Shown in pieces: positions 1 to 4,991 of a DNA stretch of 7,669 bases. The stretch spans positions 1-7,669 of the forward strand of contig USFO01000079.1 in NCBI GenBank assembly GCA_900553955.1, read 5' to 3'. A model generated the notes under the pieces. That model was not told the DNA's origin, did not search any database, and was given only the letters and a program-made list of their open reading frames with translations. Within the stretch, counting starts at the first letter, position 1, and the number at the start of each line of letters is the position of its first letter. This DNA comes from an uncultured Oscillospiraceae bacterium (GTDB lineage: Bacteria; Bacillota; Clostridia; Oscillospirales; Ruminococcaceae). Made by a program: the position numbers and the translations under genes.

Positions 1-9
1 GACGAAGAT

Positions 10-74
10 CCTCTCAGTCACGCCGCTAAATCCTTTGGGCGTGACAGCTCCCCTTACAAGTAAGGGGAGCCAAG
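10..74. repeat. Modular palindromic repeat, copy 1 (65 bp)
   Basis: The copy opens with CCTCTCAGTC, continues with an imperfectly spaced hairpin (GTCACGCC at 17-24 against GGCGTGAC at 38-45), and closes with a perfect 10-bp hairpin, GCTCCCCTTA (47-56) against TAAGGGGAGC (61-70), followed by CAAG. Its layout and length match the copy at 112-176. No open frame of interest is present. It resembles short dispersed repeats that I recall from gut Clostridia, but that is memory and was not checked by search. Confidence 0.75.
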
Positions 75-111
75 AGAACGGCATAAACGCTATACCTTGT
101 CGGAGATACAA

Positions 112-176
112 CCCCTCAGTCTTTTCGGCTTGTAAACAAGCCGAAAAGCCAGCTCCCCTTACACAGGGGAGCCGAG
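112..176. repeat. Modular palindromic repeat, copy 2 (65 bp)
   Basis: The copy opens with CCCCTCAGTC, nearly identical to copy 1. It is followed by a perfect 12-bp hairpin with a 4-base loop (121-132 against 137-148, arm CTTTTCGGCTTG) and then the constant hairpin GCTCCCCT (152-159) against AGGGGAGC (165-172), ending in CGAG. The central stem has no sequence similarity to that of copy 1, yet both are fully paired. This points to selection on structure, or to a mobile element with a variable insert. Confidence 0.75.
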
Positions 177-188
177 ATTCGCGCTTCG

Positions 189-217
189 GCTCACTCGGTG
201 AGCACAGGGGAGCCGAG
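189..217. repeat. Partial third copy of the modular repeat
   Basis: A small hairpin, GCTCAC (189-194) against GTGAGC (198-203), is followed by CACAGGGGAGCCGAG (203-217), an exact 15-base copy of 162-176 in repeat copy 2. The left arm of the constant hairpin and the CCCCTCAGTC block are missing, so this is a truncated or recombined copy. It ends 18 bases from the stop codon of the neighbouring lipoprotein gene. Confidence 0.6.
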
Positions 218-234
218 GTCGCTCCGCCGTAAAA

Positions 235-1062
235 TTATTCGCTCAGGGGCTGAACGGAGATAGCTTCGTCCATCATGCGCTCATAGTCCTCGGCGGTCAT
301 GCCGGAGAGAACCTTGTTCACCGCGTCAAGCAGCTCGGTGTTGCCCTTGCGAATGGAAATACCGATGTTGATGTCCTCGTCGGAAACGACAAAGTCGTCA
401 TCGCTGCCGGTGAAGTCGAGCATTGCGAGGTCATCGTAGGCCATAAGAGCGGCGGTTCCGGTAGGCTTGTCGGTAACTATATAGTCAACTGCGCCGGACT
501 CAAGCGCAACGAGCATGGCGGGTGCGGTTTCCTGTGCGGTAAGCACATTCGCGTCTTTAATCTGCGGCAGGCAGACGTCGTACCAGATGGTGTTGAGCTG
601 GGAGGTGCAGGTTCCGCCCGCAAGACCGGAAACGCCGGAGGCGGAGGCGTAGGGGCTGTCCTTTTTGGTCAGAGTGACTATGGTTGCGTAGTAGTACGGA
701 ATGGAGAAATCCACCTGCTCAAGGCGTTCCGCGGTGATGGACTGACCGGCGATAGCCATGTCAACGTCGCCGGATTTTACGGCGAGCACAAGGGATTCCC
801 AGTCGAGCTTGACGATTTCGAGCTCCTTGCCCATGCTTTCGGCGATGAGCTTTGCCATCATAACGTCGTAGCCGTAGGCATAGCTGTTGCTGCCGGAGAT
901 TTTAACCGCGCCGTTGGCGTCTGTGGCTTGGCTCCAGTTGTAGGGAGCGTAGGAGCACTCCATGGCAACGCGCAGAACATTGTCGTTGGTTTCCGCCTTG
1001 CTGCATGAAGCAAAGCCAAGGCACATAACAGCTGCAAGGATAAAAGCAATAATCTTTCTCAT
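235..1062 (-). CDS. Family-3 amino-acid ABC transporter substrate-binding lipoprotein, probably lysine-specific
   Basis: This 275-residue protein is the extracellular binding component of a polar amino-acid ABC importer. It begins MRKIIAFILAAVMCLGFASC, a lipoprotein signal with a lipobox at FASC and lipidation expected at Cys20. The mature part follows the SBP_bac_3 pattern: YGYDVMMAKLIAESMG (62-78), the GDVDMAIAGQSIT stretch (98-110), AERLEQVDFSIPYY (111-124) and VDYIVTDKP (192-200). Arg113 and Asp198 sit where this family normally grips the ligand's carboxylate and amino groups. The family usually has about 250-280 residues, so the gene is full length. The start at 1062 is set by AGAAGG eight bases upstream; a longer in-frame start at 1176 would run through the upstream terminator. 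Lysine specificity is inferred from the lysine riboswitch in its leader, not from the protein. No permease or ATPase gene is visible in the 234 bases downstream. Confidence 0.92.
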   Translation of the reverse strand: MRKIIAFILAAVMCLGFASCSKAETNDNVLRVAMECSYAPYNWSQATDANGAVKISGSNSYAYGYDVMMAKLIAESMGKELEIVKLDWESLVLAVKSGDVDMAIAGQSITAERLEQVDFSIPYYYATIVTLTKKDSPYASASGVSGLAGGTCTSQLNTIWYDVCLPQIKDANVLTAQETAPAMLVALESGAVDYIVTDKPTGTAALMAYDDLAMLDFTGSDDDFVVSDEDINIGISIRKGNTELLDAVNKVLSGMTAEDYERMMDEAISVQPLSE

Positions 1063-1070
1063 TAAAATTT

Positions 1071-1076
1071 CCTTCT
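1071..1076 (-). promoter_or_regulatory. Ribosome binding site of the substrate-binding protein gene
   Basis: AGAAGG lies eight bases before the ATG at 1062. It fixes the start at the lipoprotein signal peptide rather than at an upstream in-frame ATG. Confidence 0.75.
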
Positions 1077-1105
1077 TTCTAAAAATATCAGGTTTATTCT
1101 GCAAC

Positions 1106-1143
1106 AAAAAAACCATGAATACTTTCAGATGAAGATTCATGGT
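1106..1143 (-). terminator. Intrinsic terminator in the lysine riboswitch expression platform
   Basis: On the minus strand ACCATGAAT (1143-1135) pairs perfectly with ATTCATGGT (1120-1112) and runs directly into seven T residues (1112-1106). It stands 43 bases before the lipoprotein start and 51 bases after the riboswitch aptamer, the usual place for a riboswitch attenuator. The inner part of the loop can pair further, through CTTC and GAAAG. When lysine is bound this terminator should form and stop transcription. Confidence 0.85.
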
Positions 1144-1194
1144 AACATTCCAAAGCAAATGTTTTGCGAAAAGCACAGATGCTTTCGCTTAAAC

Positions 1195-1362
1195 CAATGA
1201 TAGCTCTCCACCGAAGTGACAGTCCGTAAGATATTCTCTCACGCCCCAGCAATGCAGACCGGTCGGCAGCCGCACCGCTTCGGCAAAGCACCCTTTCGCT
1301 CGGACGGGAAACCGCTTCCCAAAATGCCCGCGCTACTCTTGAGCCTTGCGCCTCTACCATTG
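1195..1362 (-). ncRNA. Lysine riboswitch (L-box) aptamer
   Basis: The minus-strand leader carries the conserved L-box blocks in order: AGAGGCGCAAG, AAGAGTA, GCCGAAG (1284-1278), CTGGGG, GGACTGTCAC and GGAGAGCTATC (1209-1199). P1 forms between CAATGGTAG (1362-1354) and CTATCATTG (1203-1195). P3 forms between AGCGGTGC (1279-1272) and GCATTGCT (1255-1248). P4 forms between CGTGAGA (1243-1237) and TCTTACG (1231-1225). P5 is capped by a TTCG-type loop near 1212-1215. The length of about 168 bases fits the family. In this class lysine binding stabilises P1 and favours the downstream terminator. Two small hairpins (1188-1166 and 1163-1144) fill the gap to that terminator. Confidence 0.95.
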
Positions 1363-1406
1363 TTTATGGCATAGCCAAAAACAATTTTCAGTATTCAGTT
1401 TTTTGC

Positions 1407-1432
1407 ATAATCATTCATTTGTGAATGATTAT
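1407..1432. promoter_or_regulatory. Perfect 11-bp palindrome at the predicted transcript start
   Basis: ATAATCATTCA (1407-1417) and TGAATGATTAT (1422-1432) are exact reverse complements around four bases. The palindrome starts about seven bases after the -10 box, so on the minus strand it would form the first bases of the riboswitch transcript. It could be a 5'-end hairpin that protects the RNA or a repressor operator overlapping +1. The sequence alone does not decide. Confidence 0.7.
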
Positions 1433-1439
1433 AAAAGCA

Positions 1440-1468
1440 AGTATAGCAAAGCGCAGATGAATTGTCAA
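1440..1468 (-). promoter_or_regulatory. Sigma-70/A-type promoter for the riboswitch-lipoprotein unit
   Basis: TTGACA (1468-1463) is separated by exactly 17 bases from TATACT (1445-1440), with a predicted start near 1433. The -35 box is perfect and the -10 box has one mismatch to TATAAT. It gives a leader of about 370 bases that contains the palindrome, the lysine aptamer and the attenuator. A TATAAT at 1433-1428 lies too far from the -35 box and overlaps the palindrome. Confidence 0.85.
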
Positions 1469-1479
1469 CACTTTTTTGC

Positions 1480-1518
1480 AAAAAATCAGCGAATAAAGTG
1501 CGGTGGCACTTTATTCGC
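1480..1518 (-). terminator. Long perfect hairpin with T-rich tail, probable second terminator
   Basis: GCGAATAAAGTGC (1489-1501) and GCACTTTATTCGC (1506-1518) form a perfect 13-bp stem with a 4-base loop. On the minus strand it is followed by TGATTTTTTGC, so it could act as a back-up terminator for the surface-protein gene, insulating the next promoter just downstream. The stem is AT-rich for a terminator and could instead belong to a dispersed palindromic repeat. Confidence 0.5.
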
Positions 1519-1608
1519 CTACAAGCTTTTGCGGGTCGAGAGAAAATCCAAACCTCTCGGAGGTAGTTTTTTTGTACGCTCCTCTTTTCTCGCTCCTCAT
1601 CTCCAACC

Positions 1609-1638
1609 AAAAAAGGCAGCCTTGCGGCTGCCTTTTTT
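1609..1638. terminator. Bidirectional intrinsic terminator after the surface-protein gene
   Basis: GGCAGCC (1615-1621) and GGCTGCC (1626-1632) form a 7-bp GC-rich stem with a TTGC loop, flanked by six A residues before and six T residues after, so it reads as a terminator in both directions. It lies about 50 bases after the stop codon of the minus-strand surface-protein gene. CCAAC (1603-1607) and GTTGG (1641-1645) can extend the pairing outward. Confidence 0.9.
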
Positions 1639-1645
1639 GCGTTGG

Positions 1646-1681
1646 CACTCAGCGCGTAGCCTGCGGCGTCAGCGCTTAGTG
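1646..1681. repeat. Inverted repeat just after the surface-protein stop codon
   Basis: CACTCAGCGC (1646-1655) and GCGCTTAGTG (1672-1681) pair over ten bases with one mismatch around a 16-base spacer, and TCAGCGC also occurs as a direct repeat at both ends. It sits between the stop codon and the terminator. Its role is unknown; it may simply stabilise the 3' end of the mRNA. Confidence 0.45.
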
Positions 1682-1685
1682 CGGA

Positions 1686-4600
1686 TTATTTTTTCTTGCG
1701 GAGGAGGACTGCCGCGCCTGCGAGCACTGCAAGTGCGGGAAGCACGGAGGGAACCTCCGCGCCGGTGGGAGGGTTCACCTCTACGCCGGCCTGAGGCTTC
1801 TTGGTGCCGTCAATGTGGATTACACTGCCGCATTCGCTGAAGCCGCAGACAACGCAGTGATGCTCCGGAACGATTTCGCCGTTGCGGAGAATGTCCTTCC
1901 ACTCGGTGAGAGTGTGTTTGTCGACTTCGAAAAGCTCGCCGCAGCGTCTGCACTTTTTCCAGTGCTCGGTGCGGTTCCAGATCCAGCCGGAAAGGTCATG
2001 TCCGAGGGCGGGCATTTCAACCTCATACTCCACGCCGCAGACCTTGCAGCGGCAGAGCTTGAGACCCTTTTCGGTGCAGTTCGGGGCTTTGAGAACCTTT
2101 ACGTCAACGAGGTGGTCGGCGCAGGCTTCCCACATGGCATAGAGGGTAACTCTAAGTCCGCCGTTCTCGGAGAGCTCGCGGTCGAACACGTAGAAATCGC
2201 CGGGCTTGTAGCTGTCGCCGGTGCCGTCTGCCTTGGTGTTCCAGCCGAGGAAATGGTAGCCTTCGCGAACAAGGGGGCTGTTCGGGATAGCGTCAACGCC
2301 TCTGAGCTTTGCGATGTAGCGGTCGTTCGCCTTATCGTAGTAGTCGGAGTCGTTCAGAGGGCCGCCCTGACCGCCGTTCGCGTCATAGATAACCATGTTG
2401 CTGCTTCTTCTGATGAGCAGGTCGTATTTGGCTTCTGCGGTGACGGTTCCGTTGGCGGAAACTATGCCGGAATTGTCTGCCACGGAGATAGTTACAACGA
2501 GCTTGTAAAGTCCGGAGCAGGAAACATAGTCGTGCTTGAGGGTGAGGTTCGCGGTGTTGGAGCCTTCGTAGATTTTGCCGTCGGTGAGGGCGGTGCCGTC
2601 TTTATACCACTGATAGCTGTATTTCAGTGCGGGATATTCGGTAATTCCGCTGGACTGAATGGTTACGGGCTTCTCAAGGTAGTTGTAAACCGGGCGGCTG
2701 AGATTGAGCTTAACGGTGGGCTTCATAATTTCCCGCTTCTGGAAGAGCTGATGATCTCTCGCCTCGGTGACAAGGGTTCTTTCGCCGATGGAGGTGTCGG
2801 TCACATTGCCCTCCATGTCCACGAGGTACCAGCCGAGGTTCTGCATACCGTCAACGAAGCAGGCGGGCAGCTGTCTTCCGTAGGCTTCGCCATAGGTCAC
2901 GGTGATGGGAGCGCAGGCTTCGCCGCCGTTGCAGTTAAAGGTGACGGTGTAGGTGTTGCGTTCCCACTGAGCAACATAGGTTGCATCGGCAGTGACCTTT
3001 TCCGCAGCAACAGGGCTCCAGCCCTTGAAGATATATCCGCTGCGGGTGGGAGTTCCGACAAATTCGGGAGTGGGTTCGTTTTCCTTTACCTCTACGGAAA
3101 CATCCGCAAAGGCTTCGCCGTTTATGCCGTCGGTATAGGTTACGGTGTAATAGCGGTCAAAGAGAAGCTGTGCGCGTGCTGCGGAGGGATAATAGTCGGT
3201 GTCAATCAGCCAACCGCCGAAGTAAAGCTCACGGTTGGAATAATTGGAGTTGCCCTTGTAACGCGCGCTGTTTTTAAGGTGAATTACAAGGTTGCCCTCG
3301 CTGTCGGTGTCGGTATAGGTTCCGAGGGAACTGAAATGGTAGGTGAAGCCTTCGATTTTTTCAAGGCTTGCGCCGTATTTTTCAAAATCAGCCTTGCTTA
3401 TGGTTACGGTTGCAAGGACGGCTTTCTTTTCTGCGTTCCATTCGCTTGCGCCGACGGTGAAGGTTCCGTCAATCAGACTTTCCGTGCGCAAATCGTAGTT
3501 TCCGTTCGGGCGGAGAGCATCGGTTACGCGAAGAGTGACCTTTTTCATTGCGGTTGCCGCATCAAGGTCCTTCGGAAGCTGAGTCCAACGGGCGCTGAAA
3601 ACGCGGTCCTTGGTGACGGTTTCGCCGGCAGGGCCGTTAACGGCTTCATATACGCCGTTCCAGGTGGAGAAAATATAGCCCTCGCGGGTGGGAGTTCCCA
3701 CAAACGCAGGAACCTTTCCGCCTTTTTCCACATAGTAGACCTGTTCTTCAAAATTTTTGTACGGATCCTTGTAGGTTACGGTGAAAAGCTTATCCCACTT
3801 TGCGGTATAGGTTGCGTCCTCGGTTACGGTTTCCGCAACCTCGGGTTCCCAACCGAGGAATTTGTAGCCGACCCGCTCCGGAGTGCCTTCAAATGCGGGA
3901 GTGGGTTCGCCGTACTTAACAAGGTGGCTCTCCTCCGCAAAGGCTGCGCCGTTTGCGCCGTCGGTATAGATTACGGTGTAATAGCGGTCAAAGAGAAGCT
4001 GCGGGAGCGCCTTGTCGGGATAGTATGCGGGATCCATTTCCCATTCCCTGAATTGAAGACCGAGGGTTTGATCCACGGCTCCGTCATAAACGCCTTGGGA
4101 TTTGAGGTGAATTACAAGGTTGCCGTTACTGTCGGTATTGTTTTTGGCATGTTCGCCAAGCTCACGGAAATGGTAGATATAATCGCCCGCGCCGCCCTCA
4201 AGATTTACGGAATATGCGTCGAAAGAGGCGGCGGCTATGGTGACAGTGGCGTAAGCGACCTTGTTATTCGCGTCATAATCAACCTTACTTATGCTGTATG
4301 TTCCGTCAATGAGCTTTCCGTTCCTGATATCATAACCCGTGCCGGGACGCTCATTGTCGGTGATGCGGAGCAGACATTTCTGCTTGGCGATTTCGGGAGT
4401 GAGCTCAGGGAGCTTCTCCCAATAAGCGGTGAATGTGAGATTTTCATTAACCGTTACCGTTGTTGGATCCGTTATATTTTTATAACGGTAGTTCCAGGTG
4501 CTGAAAACGGAGTTGCCGTATTGAGGCTTTACCTCATCATAAGCGGGGGCTTTCTCTCCGGCTTTAACGATAAACTCCCTTTTCTGGAAGTGACTCGATG

Positions 4601-4712
4601 GGTCGGTGTAGGTTACTTTGTACTGGCCGGGAGCGGGGTCTGCCGCAAATGCAGGCAGCGCCAAGCTAAAGGCAAGTATTGCCGCAAGAAGCAAGCTGAG
4701 CAATTTTTTCAT
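1686..4712 (-). CDS. Secreted multi-domain InlB-repeat surface protein with sortase-like anchor
   Basis: This 1008-residue exported protein has no recognised enzymatic domain. A Sec signal peptide (1-24, MKKLLSLLLAAILAFSLALP then AFAAD) leads into InlB/Listeria-Bacteroides-type repeats at roughly 31-98, 245-307, 310-377 and 522-584, marked by YTVTYTDG starts, PTREGYIF-type centres and AQWE-type ends. A more diverged copy lies near 588-656 and another at 773-862 (GYHFLGWNTKADGTG, YAMWE). Two copies of an unassigned ~140-residue domain lie at 101-240 and 379-517. Residues 664-768 look Ig-like (SYQWYKDG). A Cys/His-rich tail (879-961) precedes NPPTGA (980-985), a hydrophobic stretch and RKKK, resembling a sortase sorting signal. 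GGAGGA lies eight bases before the ATG. It has its own promoter and terminators. Adhesion or surface display is likely from the domains, but the ligand is unknown. Confidence 0.88.
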   Translation of the reverse strand: MKKLLSLLLAAILAFSLALPAFAADPAPGQYKVTYTDPSSHFQKREFIVKAGEKAPAYDEVKPQYGNSVFSTWNYRYKNITDPTTVTVNENLTFTAYWEKLPELTPEIAKQKCLLRITDNERPGTGYDIRNGKLIDGTYSISKVDYDANNKVAYATVTIAAASFDAYSVNLEGGAGDYIYHFRELGEHAKNNTDSNGNLVIHLKSQGVYDGAVDQTLGLQFREWEMDPAYYPDKALPQLLFDRYYTVIYTDGANGAAFAEESHLVKYGEPTPAFEGTPERVGYKFLGWEPEVAETVTEDATYTAKWDKLFTVTYKDPYKNFEEQVYYVEKGGKVPAFVGTPTREGYIFSTWNGVYEAVNGPAGETVTKDRVFSARWTQLPKDLDAATAMKKVTLRVTDALRPNGNYDLRTESLIDGTFTVGASEWNAEKKAVLATVTISKADFEKYGASLEKIEGFTYHFSSLGTYTDTDSEGNLVIHLKNSARYKGNSNYSNRELYFGGWLIDTDYYPSAARAQLLFDRYYTVTYTDGINGEAFADVSVEVKENEPTPEFVGTPTRSGYIFKGWSPVAAEKVTADATYVAQWERNTYTVTFNCNGGEACAPITVTYGEAYGRQLPACFVDGMQNLGWYLVDMEGNVTDTSIGERTLVTEARDHQLFQKREIMKPTVKLNLSRPVYNYLEKPVTIQSSGITEYPALKYSYQWYKDGTALTDGKIYEGSNTANLTLKHDYVSCSGLYKLVVTISVADNSGIVSANGTVTAEAKYDLLIRRSSNMVIYDANGGQGGPLNDSDYYDKANDRYIAKLRGVDAIPNSPLVREGYHFLGWNTKADGTGDSYKPGDFYVFDRELSENGGLRVTLYAMWEACADHLVDVKVLKAPNCTEKGLKLCRCKVCGVEYEVEMPALGHDLSGWIWNRTEHWKKCRRCGELFEVDKHTLTEWKDILRNGEIVPEHHCVVCGFSECGSVIHIDGTKKPQAGVEVNPPTGAEVPSVLPALAVLAGAAVLLRKKK
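2961..4622 (-). repeat. Tandem intragenic duplication, two units of about 831 bp
   Basis: Residues 31-307 and 308-584 of the surface protein are two versions of one module: short InlB repeat, ~140-residue unassigned domain, second InlB repeat. The period is 277 codons, shown by FDRYYTV at 241 and 518. At DNA level the stretches 3129-3170 and 3960-4001 differ at one base in 42 and are offset by exactly 831 bases. Other parts have diverged strongly, so the duplication is old with patches of conservation or gene conversion. Confidence 0.85.
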
Positions 4713-4802
4713 AAGCTATCTCCTCCATTGTTTTTTTCGGAACTGTTTTCCGTCTTTTTGCTTTCCGTAACAAAAAAATTGAATGCCTAATGTTACATAT
4801 AT

Positions 4803-4831
4803 ACTATACCACGAGTTTCCAGTTCATGCAA
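4803..4831 (-). promoter_or_regulatory. Sigma-70/A-type promoter for the surface-protein gene
   Basis: TTGCAT (4831-4826) is separated by 17 bases from TATAGT (4808-4803), giving a start near 4796 and a leader of about 84 bases. A small hairpin, CGGAA (4738-4742) with TTCCG (4748-4752), lies in the leader. The promoter sits between the ftsH terminator and the start codon, so this gene is probably transcribed on its own. Confidence 0.7.
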
Positions 4832-4937
4832 TAGAATTTTGCACTTTTGAATGCAAATTTTATCATTTTTAACAGGACTTTATGCATTTGAAGCGGAAAA
4901 TCGCAGAAAAATATATCAAATTTGCCCAAAAATGATG

Positions 4938-4969
4938 AAAAAACGCCCGCACTTTTCGGTGCGGGCGTT
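4938..4969 (-). terminator. Intrinsic terminator of the hpt-ftsH unit
   Basis: AACGCCCGCAC (4942-4952) and GTGCGGGCGTT (4959-4969) form an 11-bp GC-rich stem with a 6-base loop. On the minus strand it runs into six T residues (4943-4938). It begins 22 bases after the ftsH stop codon, and the plus strand also has a T-rich flank. Confidence 0.92.
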
Positions 4970-4991
4970 CTTTTATAAGGCTTTTATGGAA

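Noticed and set aside
10..217. CRISPR array
   Set aside because: There are only two full units and a partial one, the variable part is itself palindromic, and no Cas gene is present.
10..217. The left-end hairpins as terminator of the lipoprotein gene
   Set aside because: On the minus strand none of these hairpins is followed by a T-run, so termination by the usual mechanism is not supported.
1063..1176. Longer start for the substrate-binding protein at 1176
   Set aside because: The extra 38 residues would be translated through the riboswitch terminator, would hide the lipoprotein signal peptide and lack a ribosome site.
1094..1360. An 88-codon minus-strand open frame in the leader
   Set aside because: It coincides with the lysine riboswitch aptamer; its codons are fully explained by the conserved RNA sequence.
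1195..1362. T-box or other amino-acid leader as an alternative to the lysine riboswitch
   Set aside because: There is no T-box sequence (TGGNACCGCG type), and the conserved blocks and stems fit the L-box.
1411..1428. ARG box for ArgR/AhrC
   Set aside because: Only one good half-match pattern with one mismatch is visible and the strong palindrome has the opposite arm order; mentioned as a possibility but not annotated.
1552..1573. Small hairpin ACCTC-TCG-GAGGT followed by seven T residues on the plus strand
   Set aside because: The stem is only 5 bp and no plus-strand gene precedes it; not called as a terminator.
1815..4790. A 991-codon open frame on the plus strand
   Set aside because: It lies antisense to the surface-protein gene, which has a signal peptide, known repeats, ribosome site and promoter. 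The plus-strand translation shows no recognisable domain and reflects the codon bias of the real gene.
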